DNA from: JBLHKW01 sp047618565
GTDB lineage: Bacteria > Planctomycetota > UBA1135 > GCA-002686595
DNA length: 42,725 bases
NCBI GenBank assembly: GCA_047618565.1
Contig: JBLHKW010000020.1
Span: 1-42,725, forward strand
Direction: 5' to 3'
Each line of letters begins with the position of its first letter. The stretch's first letter is position 1. The notes beneath the pieces were generated by a model. The model ran no database searches. It had not been told where the DNA came from and worked only from the letters and a program-made list of their open reading frames with translations. The position numbers were made by a program, and so were the translations under genes. Shown here piece after piece: positions 24,776-32,879 of the stretch.

Positions 24776-27562
24776 CTAGCTGGCGAGCACAGGGCTGTCG
24801 ATGGCACCGAGACGATCGATATCGAGGATCAGAAGCAGGGATCCGGGCAGCTTGTAGACCGAGGTCACGAGTTCACGGACGGTTCCGTCGACGGTCTCCG
24901 GCAGGTTGGCCTTGTCGGACTCCTCGACACTCACGACATCACCGATCGTGTCCACGAGGATGCTCACGACACCGTCCTCGGTGCGTAGCACCACGTTTGT
25001 GGGCAGGATAATATCGTCGCCCGTGTACCCAGCCTCGTAGCGCTCGGGCAGCGCCAGGCGCTCACGCATATCCAGGGCCGTGACGGTCTGACCACGCAGG
25101 TTGATCACACCGTGCACCACGTCGCTCGTCAGGGGCACGCGCGTCATCTCTTGATGACGAAGCACCTCCTGGACGTTCATCACGTCGACGCCGAAGAACA
25201 GGTCTCCGACGTGGAAGGTACAGAACTGGCTGGTGTCCGCCAGGGCCGCGGCATCAGCAATAGCCTCGGAACCGGACGCGAGCTCAACGTCCCGAGCCAT
25301 GACATGCTCGAGCAACGTGTCCAGATCGAGCAGATCGGTGACCTGGTTGTCGATCACGACGGCGCACTCGATGCCGCGCACATCCGAATCGCGGCGCCCG
25401 GTCGCGGCACTCTCGACAATGTCAGAGATCTCGTCCACGACCAGCCCGACGCTCTGTGAGCCACTCGAGTGCACGATGACCTTCACGAGATCGTCGCTTT
25501 CCTCCTCGGTGCGGGAGATGCTGGTCATGTTCAGTAGTTCGGCTACGCGCACGAGGGGCATGATCTGGTCCCTGTACTGCACGACCTCCTGGTTGCCCGT
25601 GTGCTCGATCCGCTCCGGCTTGAATTCTTCGAGGCGGTCCACGCAGCTGAGCGGAATGGCCATGCGTCGATCACCGCCACCACGTAGCATCAAATAGGTG
25701 CCGATGTCGGCAGACCTGACGTCATCGCCATCGGCGACCGCGACACGCCGCTCGTGGCGGCCCTCGGTGATCACCCGCGCGCGCTGCGCCAGCCCGAGCA
25801 CATCCAGGATGAGGGCCACGCGGCCGTCTCCGAGGATCGTGGTTCCGGCGTAGACCGAGACGGCCTTGATCTGCTTGTCCAGCGACTTGACGACGATCTC
25901 CTCGGTGTCGTTGATCTCTTCAACGATCAACCCGAACAACCGGTCATCCGCACGGACGACCACCAGATTACGTACCCGCTCAACCAGGTCGGACCCCTCG
26001 CTCGGGCCTTCCATGACTTCGATCTCAAGGGCGCGATCCAGGAACACCAGGGGCAGCAGCTCTCCGCGCAGGCGGTAGACGGGGCAGCCGTGTAGATCTT
26101 CTATCCCGCTTTGCGCCTCCGCGCCTTCGAGCCGTACCAGCTCCACGAGGCTGACCTGCGGAATGGCGTAGCGGTCGCCGGCCGTAGAGACGATCAGCGC
26201 CGGGATAATGGCCAGCGTCAGCGGAATCTTGATCCGGATGGTGGTGCCGTGACCGAACTCGCTGTTGATGTCCACCGAGCCGCCGATCTCGTCAATGTTG
26301 GTCTTGACGACGTCCATGCCGACACCGCGACCGGACACGTTCGTGACCGCCTTGGCGGTGGACAGGCCCGCATGGAAGATCAGGTCGAGCGCCTGACGGT
26401 CGCTCATCTTGTCGGCCACCTCGCGCGTGACCAGTCCCTGCGCCACGGCCTTGTCCTTGACGGAGGCGGCATCGATGCCCTTGCCGTCGTCGATGATCTC
26501 GATGTTGACCTGCCCGCTCTCGTGGAAAGCGCGCAGCAACAGAACGCCCTGCGCTGGCTTGCCAGCGGCGACGCGATCTTCGGAGGTCTCGACGCCGTGG
26601 TCGACAGCGTTGCGCACCAGATGCGTCAGCGGATCCTTGATCGCCTCGAGCAGGGTCTTGTCCAGCTCGGTGTTTTTGCCTTCCATCTCCAGGCGCATCG
26701 ACTTGCCGCACACCTGCGCCAGGTCGCGCACGAGACGCGGGAACTTGCTCCACAGCACTCCGATCGGCTGCATGCGAACCTTCATGATGCCCTCCTGCAA
26801 CTCGGAGGTGACCAGGTTCAGGCGCTGCGCCGTCGCGATGGTCTCGGTGTCCTGGGTGACGGCCGCGAGCTGCAGGATCTGGTTGCGAGCCAGGACGAGT
26901 TCCCCCGCCAGGTTCATGAGCTTGTCGAGCTGATCGACCTGCACACGAATGTTGTTCGAGGCGATTCCACCGGCGGGCGTGGGCGCTTCCGCCGGGGTGG
27001 ACATGTCCGCCTGAGCGGTCAGGGCATTCTTGACCTCCTGTTTGCTGACGCAGGCCTGGTCGGAGAGGATCTCGCCGAGGCGACGCTGGTCCCCTTCGGC
27101 CTGGAGCGAGAGTGCGCTATCGATGTCTTCCCCGGTCACGAGTCCGACGGCTTCCAGAACCTCGCCCAGCGCGGGCATGCGGTCCCGGTGGGCGGCAAGC
27201 ACAGCGATGATCTCACCGTGGTCCACGTTGGATTCCTCGCCCGTCGCCTCGATGTGCCCGAGGCTTGCGCGAACGGCGTCGACGAGGCCCAGGAGGGACC
27301 CCACGATGTTCTGGTCCGCGGTAAGCTCGCCATCACGCAGGCTGCTGAGCAGATTCTCCCCTGCGTGGGTGAGCTTCTCCAGGCGGCCGAAATCAAGGAA
27401 CCCGCAGGTGCCCTTGATGGTGTGGATGGTCCGGAAGATGCTCGAGAGAACATCCGATCCTTCGGGGTCCTCCTCGAGGGTGATCAGCTCACCATCCAGG
27501 CGGTCGAGGTTCTCGTAGCTCTCGACCAGGAAGTCACGCAGTAGATCGTCTTGTTCGGTCAT
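24776..27562 (-). CDS. cheA: Chemotaxis histidine kinase CheA with MshEN-like motifs and three CheW-like domains
   Basis: A 928-residue sensor kinase. The HPt domain (residues 1-105) has His47 in IFRTIHTIKGTCGFL. In place of the usual CheY-binding P2 are two 24-residue motifs at 131-154 and 161-184 matching RLGxxL-xxxG-L...L..L..Q of the c-di-GMP-binding MshEN/GspE-N fold (first Arg is Ala131, second intact at Arg161). P3 dimerisation is about 203-270. The ATPase has HLVRNAVDHG (314-323), IIDDGKGIDA (356-365) and GRGVGMDVV (411-419). CheW-like domains are at about 455-595, 618-755 and 778-920. No separate cheW or cheY is nearby. Start at ATG 27562. First gene of the operon; the promoter lies in the 450 bases upstream. 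Confidence 0.9.
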   Translation of the reverse strand: MTEQDDLLRDFLVESYENLDRLDGELITLEEDPEGSDVLSSIFRTIHTIKGTCGFLDFGRLEKLTHAGENLLSSLRDGELTADQNIVGSLLGLVDAVRASLGHIEATGEESNVDHGEIIAVLAAHRDRMPALGEVLEAVGLVTGEDIDSALSLQAEGDQRRLGEILSDQACVSKQEVKNALTAQADMSTPAEAPTPAGGIASNNIRVQVDQLDKLMNLAGELVLARNQILQLAAVTQDTETIATAQRLNLVTSELQEGIMKVRMQPIGVLWSKFPRLVRDLAQVCGKSMRLEMEGKNTELDKTLLEAIKDPLTHLVRNAVDHGVETSEDRVAAGKPAQGVLLLRAFHESGQVNIEIIDDGKGIDAASVKDKAVAQGLVTREVADKMSDRQALDLIFHAGLSTAKAVTNVSGRGVGMDVVKTNIDEIGGSVDINSEFGHGTTIRIKIPLTLAIIPALIVSTAGDRYAIPQVSLVELVRLEGAEAQSGIEDLHGCPVYRLRGELLPLVFLDRALEIEVMEGPSEGSDLVERVRNLVVVRADDRLFGLIVEEINDTEEIVVKSLDKQIKAVSVYAGTTILGDGRVALILDVLGLAQRARVITEGRHERRVAVADGDDVRSADIGTYLMLRGGGDRRMAIPLSCVDRLEEFKPERIEHTGNQEVVQYRDQIMPLVRVAELLNMTSISRTEEESDDLVKVIVHSSGSQSVGLVVDEISDIVESAATGRRDSDVRGIECAVVIDNQVTDLLDLDTLLEHVMARDVELASGSEAIADAAALADTSQFCTFHVGDLFFGVDVMNVQEVLRHQEMTRVPLTSDVVHGVINLRGQTVTALDMRERLALPERYEAGYTGDDIILPTNVVLRTEDGVVSILVDTIGDVVSVEESDKANLPETVDGTVRELVTSVYKLPGSLLLILDIDRLGAIDSPVLAS

Positions 27563-28012
27563 TCGCCGCAGCCATTTGCAGTACTGCACGGGTATCCGTG
27601 CGAGTGGGTTTCAGGGAACTGACCGGCCCATCGTCCCTGTTCAATAGGCAGCTTGAGGGCAACATGCGATTCCCGTCATTGGGACCTCGGAGCGCAGGTT
27701 TGCCGCGTCTCGATAGCGAGCACGGTGACCCAAAAATGGTCCCAAGCGGCCTGCACAGGCGCGCCACGTCCCGCTACGGAGACACCCGCGACCCCGTCGG
27801 CACGGTCGATCCCGGCGAGGTGCTCCCGCGCGGGCTACGTCGATGGCTCGACGTCGTCGACTGTCCCTGGACTCCACAGCGCGATGCCGTGTCGACACGC
27901 CTGGAAGTCGACCCCGCGCAGCGCGGTGCCACAGGCGAGACACCGCGTCGACCCTTCAGAACGAGCTACAGGCTACAGGCCGACGCGCTCGCCCGAAGCT
28001 GGTCCGCGCGCG
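27563..28012. other. 450-base region upstream of the chemosensory operon
   Basis: It contains no recognisable gene; frames open across it have no family similarity or sensible composition. It must contain the promoter of cheA (minus strand) and the 3' end of the monooxygenase transcript. Opposed CAGGGA/TCCCTG hexamers (near 27611 and 27633) flank a stretch upstream of cheA but are too short to interpret. Confidence 0.4.
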
Positions 28013-29806
28013 TCAGTTGGCCGGGCGCACGTAGTCGAAGTATCCTATGAACATCTCTTCGAACGACTGATCGCCCCAGCGCACGTCCTGCTCGGGGTCC
28101 GGGTTGTTCGGATTGCCCACGGAGTTGTCGAAATGGCCGACACACTCCAGGCGTGAGCCCGCGGGGAACAGGAAGGGGTCCGGGTAGACGTAGCCCTCCT
28201 GCCAGTTGAAGTCGTAGTGCGAGTAGAGCAGGTCCTCGCTGCCACCATCCGGGTAGTGCAGGGTGTACTTGAAGTCCTTCCCGCGCATGTGCATGTGCGG
28301 GAATAATCCGATCACGGCAACGTCGTCCGGGAACGTGCGCGAGGCGCGCACCTCGTGGTTCTCTGCACCGGCGGGAATCAGAAGGCGACCGTCCACGACC
28401 GCATCCGTGACGACCTCGAAGTCGGGCGCCCGGTTGGCGAAGATCAGGCCAACGCTCGAGCGATCGAAGCGCTGCTTGCCATTCGGCGTGTAGTGCATCT
28501 GGAACACGAGCGTCGATCCGGCGGGCAGACGCTTGGCGTACCCATCCGGGTACTGAACCACGTTGTCCCCGGGCGCGGCCGCCGCGAAGTAACTGGTGAA
28601 GTCGAGCTGCCTGTCGCGCTCGGCAGCGCTCGACTTCGGGTCGTCGATCATGACGAGCACATGGTGGACCACGTCCGCAGCCCCCGGATGCGCCTCGATC
28701 GAGCGCACCCAGCGATCCTCGGAGAAGCCCGTCTCGACCATGAAGTACTGGTAGTCGACCACGCCCTCGCGCGGAACCTCGTAGCCCTCGGCGGGTAGCG
28801 GGTCGCTGTTGCCACGACCGTTGCCACCCCACCAGCGCTCCATGGTGTAGACCACATCAGGCTCCCCGATGGCCCAATCATCGTTCCACTCGATAGGCTC
28901 CGGGTCCTCCTCAGGATTGCCGCGCTGCATGCCACCCTCGACCCACTGATGCAGCAGACTGCGCTCCTTCTTCGACAGGTGGCGTTCGTTCGTGAACACG
29001 CCGTCGAAAGCCTCGTCCGCATTCCAGGGCGGCATGCGGCGCTCGTCGACGACCTCCAGGATCATCTCGGACCACCCGCGCGCCTTCTCGTAGGACTGCA
29101 GGGTGAACGGTCCGACCTGTCCCGGGCGATGGCACTCCTCGCAGTTGCGTTGCAGAATCGGTGCGATGTGCTTCGAGTAGGTGATCTCCTCGGGTAGCTC
29201 GTCATCGGCAAGGCGCGTGATGCGGCAGCCCGCTGCCTCGGTGCTCGCCGGCTCCGGCTTGCGCAGCGCCAGGACGTCCTGGATCGCGTCGAGCAGGAAA
29301 TTCGCGCGCGGCTCGGGAAGTGACGCACCCAGGGAGTGCTGATCGTCGACGGCTCCGCGGTAGGCCAGCCCGCCGTTCGTGTCAAAAAGGAAGACCGTGG
29401 TCGTGGTCACGACGTCGAGCAGACGCGTCAGCTCCTGGCGATGATCCAGGTACACGGGCAGGCTCAGCCCAAGCTCGCCGAGCTCCTTTGCGATGGCCGC
29501 GCGCGTGTCCTGCGGGCTGGCGTCGACCAGGACAAAGTCGACTCCTTCGTCAGCGAACTGGCTCGCCAGCCGGCTCAGGCGCGACGCGTACTTCTGCGCG
29601 ATCGGGCAGCCGACCGCCGTGTAGGCGATCACGACCGGACCTGATCCGACGGCGGACGCGAAGGTACTCGTCGCCCCGTCGAGGGCCAGCAGGCGCACGT
29701 CGGAGAGGTCGGCCAGGGTGGTGGCAGCAACGTCCCCGCGAGCGAGTGTCGGAGCACAGAGGGCGGCCACGGACAGCAGGGCGAGGTGAAAGCGGCGGTA
29801 GCGCAT
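28013..29806 (-). CDS. Secreted redoxin / c-type haem / copper type II monooxygenase fusion
   Basis: A 597-residue exported protein. Residues 1-24 are a signal peptide (RRFHLALLSVAALCAPTLARG). Residues about 35-180 are a thioredoxin-like redoxin domain with one active-site Cys (AYTAVGCPIAQKY, Cys67, no second Cys). Residues about 205-290 carry a single haem-c motif CEECH (222-226) in the IAPILQRNCEECHRPG context. Residues about 310-597 are a copper type II ascorbate-dependent monooxygenase-like (PHM fold) domain with VVHHVLVMI, FQMHYTPNG and FPHMHMRGKDF copper-ligand histidines. It may oxidise an organic substrate in the periplasm using electrons passed through the haem; the substrate is unknown. 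ATG 29806 is chosen because it gives the signal peptide. Confidence 0.85.
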   Translation of the reverse strand: MRYRRFHLALLSVAALCAPTLARGDVAATTLADLSDVRLLALDGATSTFASAVGSGPVVIAYTAVGCPIAQKYASRLSRLASQFADEGVDFVLVDASPQDTRAAIAKELGELGLSLPVYLDHRQELTRLLDVVTTTTVFLFDTNGGLAYRGAVDDQHSLGASLPEPRANFLLDAIQDVLALRKPEPASTEAAGCRITRLADDELPEEITYSKHIAPILQRNCEECHRPGQVGPFTLQSYEKARGWSEMILEVVDERRMPPWNADEAFDGVFTNERHLSKKERSLLHQWVEGGMQRGNPEEDPEPIEWNDDWAIGEPDVVYTMERWWGGNGRGNSDPLPAEGYEVPREGVVDYQYFMVETGFSEDRWVRSIEAHPGAADVVHHVLVMIDDPKSSAAERDRQLDFTSYFAAAAPGDNVVQYPDGYAKRLPAGSTLVFQMHYTPNGKQRFDRSSVGLIFANRAPDFEVVTDAVVDGRLLIPAGAENHEVRASRTFPDDVAVIGLFPHMHMRGKDFKYTLHYPDGGSEDLLYSHYDFNWQEGYVYPDPFLFPAGSRLECVGHFDNSVGNPNNPDPEQDVRWGDQSFEEMFIGYFDYVRPAN

Positions 29807-30215
29807 GCGTGATGGAGCTCGAACGGGGTTTCGGGGACGAATACGGACGATAACCCGCAGGGCCGTCCGCGTCAGCGTGTACGCGCCAGGCAATTTCATA
29901 TCGCCGCCAAACCGGCTGTTCTGACCCTGAAACCTCACTCGCCGCTCCTGCGCAGGGCCCTGAGGTGCCCTGGCCCCCCCCCCTTGCCGACAAGAACGTC
30001 CGCTCAGCGCCGACGCGGAGTTCTATCTCGGCAGCTCCTGCGGCCGCGACCATGAAGACCACGGTCTCGAATAGCGCCCGATGCGCCAACTCGCCGGGGA
30101 ATCATGGCTACTCTCCCGGAAGCTGCAGGATTCATAGAGTAGGCTCCCGCCCCTCTCGTCCTTCATCCACATCCCCAGGCCTAGGGCGCCCCACCTTCCC
30201 AATATAGAATTCGAC
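29807..30215. other. 409-base divergent intergenic region
   Basis: No gene is apparent. It separates the monooxygenase fusion (minus strand) from the arylsulfatase (plus strand) and so holds both promoters. A run of ten C (29972-29981) is present. CCAATATAGAATTC just before the sulfatase ATG is AT-rich and may be a -10 region, with no clear ribosome-binding site between it and the start. Confidence 0.35.
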
Positions 30216-31772
30216 ATGAAGACCTTTCCGCTAGTTCGCTCCCTCGTGATGGGCGCCGTCGCCTTCACGCCTGTTCTCGCCCACGCTCAAACAGACAAAC
30301 CCAACATCCTCATCATCTGGGGCGACGACATCGGCTACTGGAACGTCAGCGCATACAACCACGGCATGATGGGTTACAAGACGCCCAACATCGACCGCAT
30401 CGCACGAGAAGGGGCAATGTTCACGGACTTCTACGGGCAACAGAGCTGCACGGCGGGGCGCGCTTGCTTCATCACCGGCCAATCAGGGTTCCGCACGGGG
30501 CTCCTCAAGGTGGGGCTGCCCGGCGCGAAGGAAGGCCTGCAAGAGGAAGACGTGACACTCGCGCAGTTACTGAAGCCCCACGGCTACATGACGGGTCAGT
30601 TCGGCAAGAACCACCTGGGTGACCGCGACGAGCACCTCCCCACCGCGCACGGTTTTGACGAATTCTTCGGATCGCTTTACCACCTCAACGCGGAGGACGA
30701 GCCTGAACACCCCGACTACTTCAAGGACCCGGAACTACGCAAGAAGTACGGCACTCGCGGCGTGTTGCACTGCTGGGCTCAACCGGATGGCACGCAAAAA
30801 ATCGTTGCCACCGGAGCGCTCACCAAGAAGCGCATGGAAACGATCGACGACGAGGTCACCAAGGAAGCGCTGCGCTTCATGACAGATGCCAAGGAAGCCG
30901 AAAAGCCGTTCTTCCTGTGGTGGAACTCGACGCGCATGCACGTCTGGACGCGCCTCAAGGAAGAGAGCGTAGGCAAGACCGGCCTTGGCATCTACCCCGA
31001 CGGCATGGTGGAGCACGATGGACATGTCGGGCAAATCCTCGACAAGCTGACCGAGCTTGGTCTCGACGACAATACGATCGTCATGTACTCGACCGACAAC
31101 GGCGCCGAGGTCTTTACGTGGCCGGATGGCGGAGCCACGCCATTCCGCGGTGAAAAGAACACCAACTGGGAAGGAGGCTACCGCGTCCCGACCGCGATCC
31201 GTTGGCCTGGACACATCAAGCCCGGCACCGTCCTCAACGACATCATGGCGCACGAAGACATGCTTCCCACCCTGATGGCCGCCGTCGGAGAACCCGATAT
31301 CGCGGAGAAGTTGAAGAAGGGGTACAAGGTCGGCGACGAGTCGTTCCGGGTGCACCTCGACGGCTACAATCAACTGGATTTCCTGACGGGCAAGGGCCCC
31401 AGCGCCCGCAAGGAGTTCTTCTACTTCAACGACGACGGCTCATTGGTTGGGCTGCGCTACAACCAATGGAAACTCGTCTTTGCTGAGCAGCGCGCGGAAG
31501 GCATGGAAGTATGGCAAGACCCCTTCGTTACCCTGCGCTTGCCGAAGCTCTTCAACCTACGTTCGGACCCATTCGAAACGGCCGACCATGAGTCCATGGA
31601 CTACGAGCGTTGGAGGTTTGAACACCTATTCCTGCTCGTCCCTGCGCAGGAATACGTCGGGAGGTTCCTGACGACGTTCGTGGAATTCCCGCCGCGCCAA
31701 AAAGGCGGCAGCTTCGGAATCGACCAGGTTCTCGAGACGCTCAAGTCGGGAAGCTCCGGCGGTAGCAAGTAG
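30216..31772 (+). CDS. Secreted arylsulfatase (formylglycine type)
   Basis: A 518-residue exported sulfatase that would hydrolyse a sulfate ester. Residues 1-25 are a signal peptide ending VLAHAQ. Metal-binding Asp37/Asp38 are in IIWGDDIGYWN. Cys78 in QSCTAGRACFITGQ is the residue converted to formylglycine (C-x-A-x-R variant, Arg82). KNHLGDRDEHLPTAHGFDEF follows near 131, and the second metal site is in MYSTDNGAEVFTWPDGG near 290. The C-terminal region has a KLFNLRSDPFETADHE motif common to this arylsulfatase group. A formylglycine-generating enzyme would be needed; none is in the window. By eye its codon choice is less GC-rich than its neighbours, a hint of separate origin. Confidence 0.88.
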   Translation: MKTFPLVRSLVMGAVAFTPVLAHAQTDKPNILIIWGDDIGYWNVSAYNHGMMGYKTPNIDRIAREGAMFTDFYGQQSCTAGRACFITGQSGFRTGLLKVGLPGAKEGLQEEDVTLAQLLKPHGYMTGQFGKNHLGDRDEHLPTAHGFDEFFGSLYHLNAEDEPEHPDYFKDPELRKKYGTRGVLHCWAQPDGTQKIVATGALTKKRMETIDDEVTKEALRFMTDAKEAEKPFFLWWNSTRMHVWTRLKEESVGKTGLGIYPDGMVEHDGHVGQILDKLTELGLDDNTIVMYSTDNGAEVFTWPDGGATPFRGEKNTNWEGGYRVPTAIRWPGHIKPGTVLNDIMAHEDMLPTLMAAVGEPDIAEKLKKGYKVGDESFRVHLDGYNQLDFLTGKGPSARKEFFYFNDDGSLVGLRYNQWKLVFAEQRAEGMEVWQDPFVTLRLPKLFNLRSDPFETADHESMDYERWRFEHLFLLVPAQEYVGRFLTTFVEFPPRQKGGSFGIDQVLETLKSGSSGGSK

Positions 31773-31800
31773 AGAATCGGCAGTCCCGAACGATCACCTG

Positions 31801-31834
31801 GCGGCCTCGGCGAACCCTCGTTCGCCGAGGCCGC
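31801..31834. terminator. Strong hairpin after arylsulfatase
   Basis: GCGGCCTCGGCGAA (31801-31814) and TTCGCCGAGGCCGC (31821-31834) form a perfect 14-bp stem with a 6-base loop, 29 bases past the arylsulfatase stop and facing the converging regulator gene. No T-run follows (TCTCGT), but stability and position favour a bidirectional terminator. Confidence 0.65.
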
Positions 31835-31965
31835 TCTCGTAGTATCCAACTCCAATGGCCGACATGGGAGCAGCAACAGACACACGAAACACAGCGCAAG
31901 CTACAATGCGCCCCACCCGCTGCAACCGTCGATGCAAAGTGGCGTCGGAGCGGCCCTCCACGTGA

Positions 31966-32787
31966 TCAGAGAAACGTGTCCGTGGATTCCCACATGGCTT
32001 CCGTTCGATCGATGCGACGACGTGCCTCGTCGCGCAGCTGGGTCGCCACATGCGCCACGAGCAGCTCGGCGATGGCGACGGCCGGCACGGAACTGTCGAA
32101 GGGCCCGATGGCCAGCACCTTCAGCTCGCACCAGGTATCCGTCAGGGATGCGAGCGGCGAGAAGGGACCATCGGTGATCGCCACGATGTCGACGCCGTGC
32201 TCGGCCAGGGTGCGCGCGGCCGTGATGGCGTGGCGTCGGTAGCGCGCAAAGTCAAAAACGACCCCTACGTCACCCGGGAGCGCGCTACTGAGGTCGCCAG
32301 CGCTGGAGTGTTCCTCGATCAGGTGCACCCCCGGTCGGATCATCGCCATGCCGCTGAGCAGCGCGTGGGCCCCGGCCCGGGAGGTCTCCCCGGAGAGGAT
32401 CCACACGCTCTTCGCGCGCACGATGGGCGCCGCGAGAGCCGCGAGCCGATCGTCGCTCAGGGCCTCGAACAGGGTCCCGATCGCGCCCTCGAGCGCCGCC
32501 CGCGCCGGGGCGAGTAGCTCGTCCTGGTGCCGGATGCGCTGGCTCGGCCGCGACAGCTGTTCGGACAGGCCCGCTCGAACCTGCTCCTGGAGGCCAGTGT
32601 AGCCCTCGAAACCGAGCTTGTGGGCGAAGCGCACGATCGACGGCCGACTGGTGCCTACCCGGCCCGCCAGGTCGGAGACGGTCCCGAAGGCCAGCAGGGT
32701 CGGGTCCGCGAGCACGGCCTTCGCGATACGCCGCTCGGTCGGGGTGAGGCGCTCGCTGACCGCTGCGATGAGATCGGGAATAGACAC
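31966..32787 (-). CDS. RpiR/MurR-family transcriptional regulator with SIS domain
   Basis: A 273-residue regulator. The N-terminal RpiR helix-turn-helix (residues 1-75) has LTPTERRIAKAVLADPTLLAFGTVSDLAGRVGTSRPSIVRFAHKLGFEGY. A SIS domain (about 105-245), which in relatives binds phosphosugars, includes VWILSGETSRAGAHALLSGM and PGDVGVVFDFARYRRHAI. It starts at GTG 32787 and is divergent from the kamA-like operon with about 90 bases between the start codons, so it most likely controls that operon. A sugar-type sensor next to amino-acid genes is unexpected; SIS domains with other ligands are known, so its effector cannot be stated. Confidence 0.85.
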   Translation of the reverse strand: MSIPDLIAAVSERLTPTERRIAKAVLADPTLLAFGTVSDLAGRVGTSRPSIVRFAHKLGFEGYTGLQEQVRAGLSEQLSRPSQRIRHQDELLAPARAALEGAIGTLFEALSDDRLAALAAPIVRAKSVWILSGETSRAGAHALLSGMAMIRPGVHLIEEHSSAGDLSSALPGDVGVVFDFARYRRHAITAARTLAEHGVDIVAITDGPFSPLASLTDTWCELKVLAIGPFDSSVPAVAIAELLVAHVATQLRDEARRRIDRTEAMWESTDTFL

Positions 32788-32809
32788 CTGGCAAGCCTTT
32801 GAGCACCAC

Positions 32810-32847
32810 GTTACACTCCCCTCTCAATACTGTCCATTTAGTTACAC
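32810..32847. promoter_or_regulatory. Direct repeats GTTACAC in the divergent promoter
   Basis: GTTACAC at 32810-32816 and again at 32841-32847 are direct repeats 31 bases apart (three helical turns) between the RpiR-type regulator and the kamA-like gene. The reverse complement GTGTAAC resembles TGTAA half-sites used by the RpiR member HexR, which makes them candidate operators. Confidence 0.4.
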
Positions 32848-32879
32848 AGCCTCCGCCCCCAGCGCCGGGCCCGACAACC

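Noticed and set aside
23199..27544. Very long plus-strand open frames opposite cheA and the receptor gene
   Set aside because: They are antisense to clearly homologous genes and lack family motifs; high GC makes such shadow frames common.
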